A stretch of DNA of 64,000 bases, taken from assembly GCF_021130785.1 (NCBI RefSeq), contig NC_060213.1, forward strand, positions 117,072,501-117,136,500, given 5' to 3'. Positions 51,401-61,874 of this stretch are shown here, piece after piece. The first letter of the stretch is position 1, and every line of letters begins with the position of its first letter. The DNA comes from Homalodisca vitripennis. Lineage: Eukaryota; Arthropoda; Insecta; Hemiptera; Cicadellidae. The translations under genes were made by a program, and so were the position numbers. The notes beneath the pieces are model-generated. The model was not told where the DNA came from, did no database searches, and saw only the letters and a list, made by a program, of their open reading frames with translations.

Positions 51401-54400
51401 TAGAAACAATTTTTCAGAAAACTTTAATGAATATAGACAAGCTTGAAAATTGTCGATGATTGCTGGTCAGGCAAGGATCTCCCTTATTGAAGGCAGGAAT
51501 AACCCTTCAGAGCTTTAGATCTGTCGGAATAATTCACATCTCAAAGGATAAATTCAAATTTAGTTAGTGGTTCTAAAGAGTGGCTATAACAACGTTTAAT
51601 AAACCACATTGGAAAGCCATTAATTTCTACCCCCTTTTTGGGTTTGCACTCCCGAAAACATTTCCAAATACTCATCGACGACAGTCTCCTATCTTGGAAT
51701 CGTATTGACGCAATTAACTCATCTTACTCACTAAGCTCAGTTTGTTGTTTGACGGTGCTGAGTACAGTGGTTGCTTGAGCTTTGTTTTCACTGATAATGT
51801 CTGATGAGTTAAAATCTAAAGTCAAAGGTAGAATAATTCCTAGTCAGGCCCGCGAAACCGTGAGTTATTTATAGTTTTATGAAGGAAGAGACAGACTAAA
51901 GATGATTGTATACTCTTGTTTGTTTTACACATGTCACAGAAAACGCCCTTTATGGCTCAGCGTGGTTTAACACTGTTATTTATTAATTTTTGATTGTGAA
52001 ATGAACGATCACAGATCATAGAAAATTCACACCTTCCTGACAATAGACAGTAATTTTACACTTGCCACAGTTGTCAGACTTTATTTACAAAGAATATATA
52101 ATATAACACAATGTTGGAATGCAAGGTAAGACTTGTAAGCAGGTTACTGTTGCCCTTGGAACGCATGACCTTGAGGAAGGAAAGTAAAAGGACTGGCTGT
52201 GGTTGGTTTTGTTATTAATACGTTTTATTATTTTTATTGCAGACAACGATGTTTTAAAATTTTTTATATTTTATTTGCAAAAAATTTTGGTACAAACGTG
52301 AGGAGCATTATTTAAGAATGAAATATAAATACAAAGCCTATCTTATCCAAATATATGTGACATTGTACTGTCAGCTCTTATCCCATGTAACCTTAGGCAA
52401 CTAGCGTAGAGTTGACTCTCTCTTTGTTACTTTTATGCGGCATGTATTTTAGAGATTAATGACCTTAAAACCTCAAAATAGGTTGCAACCTGCTAAACAT
52501 TAAATATTTATTCAGTAGCTTTAATTTTTCAACCTCATTTTAGATAAAAACTATAAAAAAGATAAAAGTAAAGGAATATTATTTGCAATTTTATGTTAAA
52601 TTATTAAATTATTTGAGTTTAAAATAATATTTAAGGCTTAATTACTAAGATTTACTAACGGATTCTAGGCCTTGAGGATCTCAAACACAAAGAACTTAAA
52701 GGGCTAGCTTAAAGTTGAGCAGAAACTAGTAAGTTAGATAATTTGAGTTTTAGGTAAGTTCTTTAGACTAGGGTAAATTTTGATTCTTTAGGCTATAATT
52801 ACAGTATCTTAAAAATAAGCTCGTATGCCCATATTAAAAAAACACTACCAGTGATTAAGCTACAGTCCTAAAGATAGAGTTAAAACTCTATAATCCGATG
52901 GGCAGAGATATTTTCCTCCGAGATATTTAATTTCTTAGTGAGTACAGTATGGTTTGAACATTGCCCATTTAATGGGTATTTATATAATTAATGGTTCTTG
53001 TATTTGCTTTTGTCTCTATGGTGCATATTCGAGAACTCTTGAAGATAGCTTGTTCTGTTTCCAAGTTATACAATGACGAGTTTGTTACTTTGAGCTTACT
53101 AAACATATAACTTTGTGCTTTTCCTATCTTTTTAATCTAAGGAAAGGGATCGAATCCGTTCTCAAAACAGTACACCCGTTTCGTAACTTACATTCATAGC
53201 AACATTCTCATAAAGCCTGTTATATTTCCAAATTACGAATCGTTAATATTAAGTTTAAACTAAACTGTGAATTAATTCCTTATTAGACCAATGACACAGT
53301 CATGAAATAGTTTTCGATGTAGCAAAAGTAATATTAAAGTATGAACTAGTTATTTTGGCACGTTATTCTTAGTTAAAATACATGATAATGCTTTGCTGAA
53401 CATTCTGTGAATTATGATTTGTGAAAGTGTGTTATGGGAATTAAAAAATGATTTTAACAAGATGAGTACTTAAGAAATTCTCCTTCCTATAACTACAACT
53501 CATATTTTTAAGTTAATATTCAAACCTTTTTTTGGTGTGATAAACATGTAATTTGACCTTATACGTAAATATTCCTTAAATTATATACAATTATACGATT
53601 TCTTATATTTAGTAAAATTGTTTAGCCTCAAATAAATAACCAAAACATACAATTATGCTGTGCTGTGCTGTAACAGGGAAAACATCGGTTACGCGGCTAC
53701 TTGCGGCAGTGTAGGGCAGACGGCCGGTATATTCTTGGGCTTCTTCGTCTTCTTGTCTCTGGAGTCTGCAGACTTCTGTAACGCCTACCTGCGGTCCGAG
53801 CCTCTGCCTTATGGCGTCCTCACTCTCTCCAGTTAGTATGGTTGTTGACATAAGATTTAAAGTAAACTTATGCAGAACTAGTGATTTCCGCTTTGTCCGT
53901 ACAGCATAATACAGAGTTTTGAGTCAATATTACGAGAGACTAATGCAATATGATATCTAAGAATATTTCAATCTGAAAATAGCACAATAGGATGTCTGGT
54001 GATATTAACTCCTATTTTAACTTATTATTCCTGGGCCAAAGAATTAGAATATTATCAATCTCGAACTTTTGGAAACTCAATAATTACCTGAATAGCCGCA
54101 ATTTTTGTTTTTTTAGTTGGCTAATTATAATTCATGAATGGTTTATTTTAATAAGAGCTTACGAGATAGTGAGCTTTTAAAAAACTGATTACCTAGAGTC
54201 AGTTGTAAGACAGGGCCTTATGGCTCTAAATTTGCCCTTTTGTACATTATGAATATATGATCAAAATAAAGTCATTTGAATTCTAATTTGAATTACCTAA
54301 CAATATTCACTATTCTTATTGCGTAAAACCTCTGTTTGTGACCACGATAATAAAATTTTTAATTTTGGGTGCTCTAAACTACTGATTATAACATTAGATT

Positions 54401-57400
54401 GTCGAACTATGGTCATAATAATAGCCTTAACTGTTACAGCGTTGAAGTTTATTTTTATTAAAGCATATGAAAATAAAAATGTCTTTAATATAAAAATAAT
54501 ATATGTATTTAAATAAGATTGCATATTTAAGTATATTTTATTAAAACAGAAAATACGAAATGGAAGGTTAACTCTATTGACACGGTTTAAGATGTGCAAT
54601 CAAACTGGCTGTAGAAGTATTGAACATAGATTGTTGAATATTGGACTGAAACTGTTCATCCAGCAGTAGACATTGCTCTTTCTATTAAAATTTTTCATTC
54701 TATAATTATATACAAGAATGTCGTAAATTCATTAGAAGTCTTATATATAGAAAGTGCTATTTAGACCATAATAATTTTTAATTGTCTTTTCTATTAATCA
54801 AAAGAAACCATAAATCCTGCATAAGGTAAGGATATTTGATGACAATCCAACAGTGAAATGTTGTAATCAGCTGATTAGAGCAGCTAAAATAAAAAAAGAC
54901 GATTGTTTTTGCTCGCAAACAGTAATTACATAATGACAATGAATATTTTTAGTACTCAGGTGTTTAAACTGTATTATTCCCTAAATTTCGTGAACCGTTT
55001 TTCATAAGCTCGTTATCGTTGTATTTTTAATTTAACTGTCTAACTAATATAATAACTGAGATTTTTTTCCATAGTATGTGATTTTAAATATACATTTAAC
55101 AGATTATTATTTTGCTCAGCAGATAATTGTTTTTAAGTAGTAACAAAAATCATCTGATTTCAAGCCCTTGATAAATTGTCATTACAGTTTTACGAATTAG
55201 ATTGCTGAACATACTTTTTTCATTTTCCCTCAACCAATACACTGGAACCTTTTTGCACCCATAAAATGTCCTTAAAATAAAAATGTGCAGAACTACGCAG
55301 TTCTCTATGCCAAGGCTAAGTTAAATAATTTGTTTCTGGCTGTATTAAAAGTAACATTTTTGAACTTTCTTAAATGAAATGATAAATTTCTAGAAGTTGT
55401 CTGCATTACCTGAATTATCCTGGTGTGCTCCTTTTCAAGGTTTCCTGCACTACTTCGGCTGGGTGTTCCTAACGACAACGACCCTTGTGATGCTGTTCAA
55501 GAGCGAAGGGACGCCGCCCGCTGACGAAGAGCCGACCATGGGAATTCTGGAGACTTACAAGAAACTGATACAGATCATGCGTCTCCCAGCAATGAAATCA
55601 TTTTTAATATTCCTGCTAACAATGAATGTAAGGTGGTTATAAAAGTTTTGAAGACTATTATAATGAAATATTAGAGTAAACTATGGTTAACAACCTAACA
55701 GTAATGTTTATACAATTTTATGGATAAGATACTCCTTTATTGTTGTAAAGTTCTTTCTTTTTCTCAGCACTCGCTATGGGTATTATCTGATTAAAGCCAT
55801 GTGACAGGTCAGTTTCAGTGCATGTGACTCCATCTCTTGGCTCAAGCTGGTGAAAGCGGGCCTAAACAGGGAGAAGTTTTCGCTGGCCACAACAATTATC
55901 ATCCCTATTAAACTTTCAATGCTTCTTTTCTTCAGCAAACGCATGACAAGCGAAAAATCGATGGAGGTCTTCACAAAAATGTACCCATTCAGGTACACAC
56001 TATGAGAATATCTTAAAGCATTTACGTCTTAAGCTATTCGATTAATTTAAAATTAACTACTATTGGAAATAAAAATAATAAAGGATTCAATTCTTTTAGC
56101 ATTTTGGTGGAAACATATTCTTTTTATTAGTATTGAGGTGTTAAATTTTATACATCTCATGGTTGTACAGGGAATTTGAGAAATCAATTTCCATCATGTT
56201 TAAAATAAAATATTTTATATTTTCTACTAAAAATTTAGACTAGAATAACAAGAAAGCGTAATTCATAATATTCTTGCCCTATAAACTATTGAAATAGAGT
56301 TCAATAGATATTTCAGTGTTGCAAACACATTTCTCCAGCCGCCGCCGGATATCTGCCTCTAAGGCTTGTAGCATGTGTGCTGGAATGCTTGTTAATTCTT
56401 CCCGAAGTCTGTTTTCGAGATCCGATAAAGCTTTTTGGCCTTTTTAGCTTTGGTAATCTTCTTCTTTAACCCAAAATATAGCCTTTATTGGGTATTGACT
56501 AATAAAACACCCTGTATATGAGTAGGATATTATACTATTGTTCGTGTAATGTGATGAATCTTGTCAATGATTTCTGACAATGATGAGTGTAAGTAATGCT
56601 ATTGGTATTTGAGGTTCTTAACAAACTTTACATTCTTCATTTCCTTTGATACACGTAACTATATGTAAATAAATAAAATGGAATAGTTTAAATTATCCTC
56701 TAGAAATATGGTAATTACCCAGCCATAAAAGCTACTACAGGTTTCAAGTTTTAAGTGTGTTCTAGCAAACATAATCATACTTAACATGACATGTGGAAGA
56801 GATGCAGTACTTTATCTTTGCAATAAGTAATGGTCTGTCAGTTACTCTAGGGACGTACAACCAGAGCTGCGGGTCAATTTCTGTCATACGGAATTGCATT
56901 GAAAGTCTCATCTGTGATCAAAGATTACATTTTATTGGTTTGACTTCTCAGAAGATTACATCAAGCGGATGACATTTAGACATTGCTGAAAATACATTAT
57001 GAATTGTCTGGTCATAAAATTGCACATATGTTGTAAATCAACCAAATTTAAAGGGAAGTTTCGTTAGTTTAAAAGTAAGTACCTATTTTATTCTTAAATA
57101 CACTAAACAAAATACTCAACACTGGCGTTTACCTATGCGGATACGATGGCTAAATATATGTGTTGCAAGTTGATGGAATGTTTGTATTGTACGTGAAACA
57201 ACTGTTAAAGGTCAATCAGAGTGGTTTTTAAAATATTAAATTATAACCAACCTTTCAAATTATTGACATTTTGGAAGATTAAAGGAATTAATTGGTATGA
57301 AGATTGCTTGACCTCTCACATCCGAGCATCTATAGCAGTAGAACTTTACTAATTAGGTCATTCTTAGATGTATTCTCAATGCATCAGAGCTTTTTTTAGT

Positions 57401-58974
57401 TGTATTCAAGTTAAGATTAAAATTATCCAATCTTTATTTAAATTGTAGGAAGCTGGGGTCTACTAAAATACCATAGATATTAAAATACTGAATATACAAA
57501 AAAGGTTTTTCTCATCACTCCATGCGTGTATGAAATATTAAACTTACATTCGAGGTTATTGTCCAAATAAGAAGTAATTTGATTTTTAACACATACAGTA
57601 AAACATTATCAGATAGTTCTAAGTTACTATTGAGATTTTTATTACACCTCATGAAATATAGTTTTACAATAAACATCCAGAGATTACTTGTGTGTATTCC
57701 TACCGTGTGGCGCAGTGTCTAATGTTGGAACACACACAACACAGTAATCCTCTTACTATAAGCTGCGAACGTATTAATTATAGTTGGAATTTTTCTGCAC
57801 CTCAGATGCTCAAAGGTTTCTTGAATTTTGCTAAGCTGAGAGTTTAGAATAAATAGGATTCGTTTACTAATAAAGAGTAGTACAATTAGGGATTCATTGT
57901 TATAAAAAGAACGATGACTATAACTGCAATACATCGAATTGAAAGATCTTCTTTAGTAATAAGGTACTACATTTATTACTATACTTGAAATTTTGCGGCT
58001 ATAATATAAGTATCGTTGTTGACTACAATAATGTATGAACCAGACTTTATGCAATATGTGACATGTAATACATCCTATTTTATTTGCTATATATGTTGTG
58101 AATACAATGACTTACTTTTTGTGTCTAGATTAGCTTTCAACTTGGTTGTATCTGCCTTCATCTGGGCAGCTCCCCTGATGCTCGTAGGACAACACGTTCC
58201 TCTCTATTTCTATGGTTTACTGATATTTATCTATGGATGTCCTCAGGTAAGTTCTTCGGTCATTGATACATAATTATGTAAAATATCCTTGTCCAACGTT
58301 TACACAGTAATTCTGTGTACAATAATTGTATTTTGAGTGATTCCTTTTAATCCCTTGGAATATGTTTCCTAAAATAGATGTCATATAACTACAACATTCA
58401 TATCTAAAAATTCATCTGGTTTTTTACAAGACTAAGATCAATACTTAAGTCACGAACCATAAAGGTATCTGCTAAACCATTATTTGTTCAGATGGCTTCG
58501 TACTTCATGAAGGCGACGAGGATAGCATTCTATGCCCGTACGAGTGACCCGACCCTAGGAAGTACCTACATGACACTCCTGGCTACTTTGTCCAATCTGG
58601 GAATGGCTTGGCCTCATTCACTGGTCCTTCTTCTGGTGGATCCACTCACATTCAGTCAGTGCTCCACCGATCCTGAAAACACTTGCTCTAATTCAAAATG
58701 GGCAATGGTACAGTTATCTATACTCTTATACTTAAGATTCTTCTACTCATAGAGAAAACCCCCACATGATTTTTCAGATATAGATAATGGAAAGGGGAAG
58801 ATTTAAATTATCAATATTCTTTTACAGGAATGTTCTGGGGAATGTGAGACGTATGTGGACGGTTACTACGTGCTGATTGCTATATGTACGATGTTTGGAC
58901 TCCTGTGGCTGAGGTGGGCGATCCCTACTGTCAGGGAACTGCAGAAAAAAGATCCCCAGGCGTGGAAAGTCTGA
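45384..58974 (+). CDS. SLC33A1: Acetyl-CoA transporter (SLC33A1/AT-1 family), 10 coding exons
   Basis: A multi-pass membrane protein of the endoplasmic reticulum that imports acetyl-CoA for lumenal acetylation (known for the family). Proposed exons: 45384-45425, 48131-48289, 48652-48768, 50514-50683, 53677-53831, 55440-55627, 55808-55992, 58129-58246, 58492-58707 and 58828-58974. They sum to 1497 bases (498 residues plus stop) with compatible phases at all junctions; human AT-1 is about 549 residues with a longer N-terminus. Family blocks in order are LQGIPLGL, KLLWAPIVDAVY, FGRRKSWLVPTQ, NQDVALDGWALTML, SVGQTAG, LESADFCN, SDPTLGSTYMTLL, NLG and VDPLTF. The exon of residues 278-339 is more divergent than the rest. 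Intron 4 holds a minisatellite, intron 5 a retroposon relic and intron 8 a transposon relic. The start exon is the least certain part. Confidence 0.9.
45646..45655 (+). promoter_or_regulatory. Possible TATA box
   Basis: TATATAAATA precedes by about 30-40 bases a GC-balanced stretch (TTTCCGTCTAGTGTC) of the kind seen at insect transcription starts. It lies inside the first intron of the SLC33A1 model, so it might serve an alternative transcript. In AT-rich DNA such boxes also arise by chance. Confidence 0.2.
46675..46915. other. GC-richer island in SLC33A1 intron
   Basis: About 240 bases of near-balanced composition lie within AT-rich intron. No open frame, splice-site pair or repeat was recognised. 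It could be a regulatory island, an alternative first exon or an old repeat. Confidence 0.3.
48131..48289 (+). CDS. SLC33A1: SLC33A1 exon, residues 15-67
   Basis: It encodes GDRANVYLLMFLYLLQGIPL, the first membrane segment, and ends SYNDQ before donor GTCAGT. The acceptor TACGTTCCAG at 48130 is chosen because earlier candidates (48056, 48077, 48095) all run into an in-frame stop just before the conserved part (TGA at 48098-48100 in the reading frame). Acceptor choice is therefore inferred; the conserved part from about 48160 is certain. Confidence 0.8.
48652..48768 (+). CDS. SLC33A1: SLC33A1 exon, residues 68-106
   Basis: Acceptor TTGTTTCCAG, donor GTAAAT, phase 0 at both ends. It encodes the most conserved part of the family, including KLLWAPIVDAVY and FGRRKSWLVPTQ, the loop after the second membrane segment. 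Confidence 0.95.
49320..50035. repeat. Degenerate minisatellite in intron 4 region
   Basis: Many loosely repeated phrases built on GGGAGCTCTCAGCCT, CTCTGGC and TAGGCCC recur every 20-25 bases, clearest at 49725-50035. The block is far GC-richer than the intron around it. Related words (GGGAGCTCATA, AAGCTCCCAAA) also occur near 46345-46395 in an upstream intron, so the same family may have seeded two places. Unit and boundaries are approximate. Confidence 0.55.
50514..50683 (+). CDS. SLC33A1: SLC33A1 exon, residues 107-163
   Basis: Acceptor AACCTTATTCAG, donor GTAGGG, ends in phase 2. It starts FLIGISMLCLS and includes ANQDVALDGWALTMLK, matching the family's NQD-DGWALTML signature in a membrane helix. 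The open frame continues upstream of the acceptor, but that part has no similarity. Confidence 0.95.
51020..51540 (-). pseudogene. Jockey-like non-LTR reverse transcriptase relic in intron 5
   Basis: In reading order: VIPAFNKGDP (about 51490-51520), SPSQFGFRNHVST, VFLDLSKAFDCVHRATLL with the catalytic Asp (51244-51246), and VPQGF--GPVLFLIN (about 51030-51080, another frame). These are blocks of jockey/CR1-type reverse transcriptase in the right order. A stop near 51420 and a shift near 51090 inactivate it. It is opposite in strand to SLC33A1, and the catalytic YADD region downstream is missing (truncated at about 51020). Confidence 0.85.
51541..53676 (+). other. Remainder of SLC33A1 intron 5
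   Basis: No gene is seen. The part at 51541-51800 may be 5' sequence of the retroposon relic on its left but has no readable motif. The rest is AT-rich. Confidence 0.45.
53677..53831 (+). CDS. SLC33A1: SLC33A1 exon, residues 163-215
   Basis: Acceptor CTGTAACAG, donor GTTAGT, phases 2 in and 1 out. It encodes ENIGYAATCGSVGQTAG and LSLESADFCNAYLR, both close to the vertebrate protein. Composition is clearly GC-richer than flanking introns. Confidence 0.95.
53832..55439 (+). other. SLC33A1 intron 6
   Basis: AT-rich with no repeat or open frame that could be identified; open stretches of up to 100 codons on the - strand (54297-54599) have no motif. Confidence 0.5.
55440..55627 (+). CDS. SLC33A1: SLC33A1 exon, residues 215-277
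   Basis: Acceptor CTCCTTTTCAAG, donor GTAAGG, phases 1 in and 0 out. It encodes FLHYFGWVFLTTTTLVMLFK, a charged loop (EGTPPADEEPT), and ETYKKLIQIMRLPAMKSFL, matching the family's ITDTYKLL/MPAV region. Confidence 0.95.
55808..55992 (+). CDS. SLC33A1: SLC33A1 exon, residues 278-339, divergent
   Basis: It reads VSFSACDSISWLKLVKAGLN then a hydrophobic stretch (TTIIIPIKLSMLLFFSKRM) and MYPFR. It aligns in position with the family's GFSAADAVTGLKLVEEG and MPYR, but lacks the usual VPxVPLQIILP wording. The acceptor (CCATGTGACAG) has a poor pyrimidine tract; the better tract ending at about 55769 leads to an in-frame stop. The donor GTACAC is also weak. Frame, phase and flanking similarity support it. 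Confidence 0.8.
56315..56520 (-). mobile_element. DNA-transposon relic in intron 8
   Basis: The reverse strand reads DLENRLREELTSIPAHMLQA then IRRRLEKCV, which resembles the C-terminal tail of Tc1/mariner-like transposases. In plus orientation it ends in AAAACACCCTGTATA, a common transposon terminus. The terminus lies only about 70 bases from the C-terminal coding part on what should be the 5' side, so the copy seems internally deleted. The other end was not found. Confidence 0.45.
56521..58128 (+). other. Remainder of SLC33A1 intron 8
   Basis: AT-rich and nothing recognisable. No conserved coding block is missing from the protein at this point, so no exon is expected here. Confidence 0.5.
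58129..58246 (+). CDS. SLC33A1: SLC33A1 exon, residues 339-378
   Basis: Acceptor TTTTTGTGTCTAG, donor GTAAGT, phases 2 in and 0 out. It encodes two hydrophobic helices (LAFNLVVSAFIWAAPLMLV and PLYFYGLLIFIYG). Similarity is weaker here, as in the family generally, but the splice sites are strong. Confidence 0.9.
58492..58707 (+). CDS. SLC33A1: SLC33A1 exon, residues 379-450
   Basis: Acceptor TATTTGTTCAG, donor GTACAG, phase 0 at both ends. It encodes FYARTSDPTLGSTYMTLLAT and SNLGMAWPHS, then VDPLTFSQC, all strongly conserved in AT-1. The three Cys residues near the end also occur in relatives. Confidence 0.95.
58828..58974 (+). CDS. SLC33A1: SLC33A1 last exon, residues 451-498
   Basis: Acceptor ATTCTTTTACAG and TGA stop at 58972-58974. 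It encodes ECSGECETYVDGYYVLIAIC, the last membrane helix, and a short basic tail (VRELQKKDPQAWK) similar to the family's C-terminus. Confidence 0.95.
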   Translation, partial: ECSGECETYVDGYYVLIAICTMFGLLWLRWAIPTVRELQKKDPQAWKV

Positions 58975-59019
58975 TTTCGGCGTCAGGAGAAGTCAGAAAA
59001 TTCGCAGTTTTTATAAGCA

Positions 59020-59025
59020 AATAAA
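59020..59025 (+). terminator. Proximal poly(A) signal of SLC33A1
   Basis: AATAAA lies 46 bases after the stop codon. It would give a very short 3' UTR. A second AATAAA lies at 59754-59759, preceded by a plausible UTR. Confidence 0.5.
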
Positions 59026-59753
59026 ATTCTGTCTACAGATACAAAATGTAATCGATAATTAATGAAATCAATGTGTATGATAGGCTACTGCAAGCTGTGA
59101 CGCGTATTAACTTTGTATCGCTTTTACAGTAGATTACAGCACAATACTGTAAATTAAAGTATGTCTGAAATGAGCGCTAGAGCTGCCATCTGTGGAGTGA
59201 ATGGTCAAGTAGCAAATACTTGAACGGTAATAATCTATGTTCCGTGGCGCGCCCTATCGTAGGACGTCACAATTCACTGAAAAAACCTCTTAGATCTTAG
59301 CAAATCACGATCGTATAAATTGTATATCTGTAAAACTAGTACTGCAATCAAAATCATTACATTGCGCTGGTGTGTAATTAAAAAAACATTAATAATAACA
59401 TTAATAATGGTTGCTACTATTTTTAATTTTTTCTGATGAATTATTAAGAACAATTCTTAAGAACCCAACATACTTCTACAACGAGCTTTATGCCTAGTAT
59501 AAAAAATCCCTTGTTATTAGTGCTCTTTTGCATTTTTCTCTTCACCACACAAGTAATAGTAGTATCGTGATAATGACGCACAATTGAGAGTTAGTACTAT
59601 TAAAGAAACATCTATAAAAGAAAGACAAGTGTTTTTTATTAAACTTAGTTCCTGTTGTAGACCGCTAGATGAATGGATGATTTGTTTGTGTTACATGTAA
59701 GGTATAAATAAGAATATTATTTTGCTTAAAATTAATTTAATGTGTTACTTTGT

Positions 59754-59759
59754 AATAAA
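59754..59759 (+). terminator. Distal poly(A) signal candidate of SLC33A1
   Basis: AATAAA sits about 780 bases after the stop codon, in TTTGTAATAAAAGTTCC. The choice between this and the proximal signal cannot be made from sequence. Confidence 0.35.
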
Positions 59760-60093
59760 AGTTCCATGAATCTATTCCAAGATAGAATTTTCTCTATGTA
59801 ACTCTGTAATTGATATTTAAATATAGTGCTTTTCCCTAGGTACATTTTTTTAAATCTTCACCTCTTTTCTTTACGATTTACCATATTTATATAAGTTAAT
59901 ATCTTTATATCAAGGATAGTTATGGTATAATAATATTACTCCTTTTGTGATACGTGTGTATTTTACAAACTCCTAGAATGTATAGTAGTCCTTTCATGTA
60001 GGGTTGCAATGTACATTTAAAAATATAGTTTTTTCCATTTTTACAGTATGGAATTATGTTCTTTGTCCTTTCTTCTTATTTGGTTTTTCCTTT

Positions 60094-61170
60094 GTAATAA
60101 ACTAATTTCTTTATCTTAAAAATAACATTAATGTTTTATAAATGATCTGCAGATTGTTAAACTAATGTGCATTACTTTTGCTGCAGTTTTGAGAAAAAAA
60201 TACAACTCTAAATAACCTATCCTCTAAATAAATATCTATTCTTTCATAAGACACATTTTATTACCACAAGATTATTATTGCTATAATTAGTAAGATGTTA
60301 TTAAATTATTGTATGATGCGTGCAGTAGAAAATTAGTAGTGCAGTAGAAATAGTCATGGCAAGTAGAAAAGTAGAAAAACACTTCCTAGTCTACTATAAC
60401 AAAACTAGTTACTATAGTATGTTTTACATTTTAGATGTGATTGCTATCCATCTATTAGAATAAATTCACTTTTTTACCTTAAAAATAACATTATTGTTTA
60501 ATAAGTACTATACAGTTTGTCAAACTAACGTGAATAATTTTTTTCCGCAGTTTTGAATTGACAGTTTTGAGAAAAAAGTACTATTCTAAATAACCTACCC
60601 TCTAAATAAATATCGATTCTTAGATAAGACACATTTTATTACCACAAGAATATTATCGCTATAATTAGTAAGATTTTATCACATTATTTTATAATGCGTG
60701 CAGTAAATAGTCATGGCAAGTAGAAAAGTAGAAAAACACTTCCTAATCTACTATAACAAAACTGGTTACTATAGTATGTTTTATATTTTAGATGTGATTG
60801 CTATTCATCTATTGGAATAAATTCACTTTTTTACCTTAAAAATAACATTATTGTTTAATAAGTAATTTACAGTTTGTCAAACTAACGTGAATTATTATTT
60901 TCCGCAGTTTTGAATTGACAGTTTTGAGAAAAAAATACTATTCTAAATAACCTACCCTCTAAATAAATATCGATTCATTGATAAGACACGTTTTATTACC
61001 ACAAGATTATTATCGCTATAGTTAGTACGATGTTATTAAATTATATTTAATGCTTGCAGTAAATTCACGGCAAGTAGAAAGTAGAAAAATACTTCATAGT
61101 GTACTATAACATAACTGGTTACTATAGTATATTTTATATTTTAGATGTGATTGCTATCCACTTATTATTT
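60094..61170. repeat. Three-copy tandem array, unit about 360 bp
   Basis: The phrase CTTAAAAATAACATTA opens units at about 60115, 60478 and 60835 (spacings about 363 and 357). Other landmarks repeat in each: TTTGCTGCAG/TTTTCCGCAG, TAAATAACCTA, AGACACATTTTATTACCACA, GGCAAGTAGAAA, TTAGATGTGATTGCTAT. Units 2 and 3 are closest to each other. The array ends at about 61170 after the third TAGATGTGATTGCTATCCA. It is AT-rich with no coding capacity, and its length class fits satellite DNA. Confidence 0.9.
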
Positions 61171-61420
61171 TAGTTGATATATTTCATGCAGTAAAATTAA
61201 TAGAATTATGGGAGTACAACTATAACAATCTATATACATTTATGTTATACATAATTTACATATTTTTGAATTATATTTTCTTGGTTGAAACATAAACTTA
61301 AATGTAGCGACAGAAATATAATACCGAACCAAAAGCGCTACTACGTGCTCAATAAACGTAATAAGAATAAGTATTTTCTTGAACTCTGATTCTCTTAATC
61401 ATAAGCACTAGAATAATAGA

Positions 61421-61672
61421 TGGGGTGATTGAAAAGTAAGTTGCTCCCCCTCTTTACTTTTTTGAGTACTACTTACTTTTCAACTTTATATGTTTGGGGC
61501 TGCTATTTCTTGTAGAGTGATCCGATTTCAATTGTTTATTTGTATTTTTTATTGACTAACCAAGACTTGAAATGGTATATTACAAGACTAAATTACCGCA
61601 AACATATTATATATATCACATAAATCACAAAACAATTAAGAGGGGGTGCAACTTACTTTACAATCACCCTGT
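61421..61672. mobile_element. MITE with about 32-bp terminal inverted repeats
   Basis: The left end GGGGTGATTGAAAAGTAAGT TGCTCCCCCTCTT (61422 onward) matches the reverse complement of the right end, whose last bases are ACTTTACAATCACCCTG (61638-61671), with three or four mismatches. The total of about 250 bases has no coding capacity, so it is non-autonomous. A TG dinucleotide flanks both sides and could be part of the ends or a target duplication. Confidence 0.85.
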
Positions 61673-61874
61673 GTATTTCAGACAGGACTGTTTCCGTTCA
61701 TCATAAGACACCATCAAGGTACATTATAAGTATTACCCCTAAGAATTTTGCTGACTTCGACTATTTTCTGTGTATATTCCATGTATTCTTTTTCTATGGG
61801 GTGGCCTATTCCTATGCACATGAGTCTCAAGGGCCTTTTACGCACCCCAGAAGAACACCATGAGGCTTACTGGT

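Larger units (their letters stand above)
58975..60093. other. Downstream flank of SLC33A1
   Basis: Contains the probable 3' UTR and poly(A) signals; otherwise AT-rich. A GC-richer spot at 59170-59275 (GCTAGAGCTGCCATCTGTGG and GGCGCGCC) resembles wording of interspersed repeats and is not coding. Confidence 0.45.

Noticed and set aside
54297..54599. 100-codon - strand frame inside SLC33A1 intron 6
   Set aside because: AT-driven composition (Ile, Asn, Leu, Phe) and no motif; overlaps a + strand frame of similar length.
55770..55807. Use of the better pyrimidine tract acceptor near 55769 for the divergent SLC33A1 exon
   Set aside because: It would bring in-frame stops before the conserved FSA region and break the phase with the previous exon.
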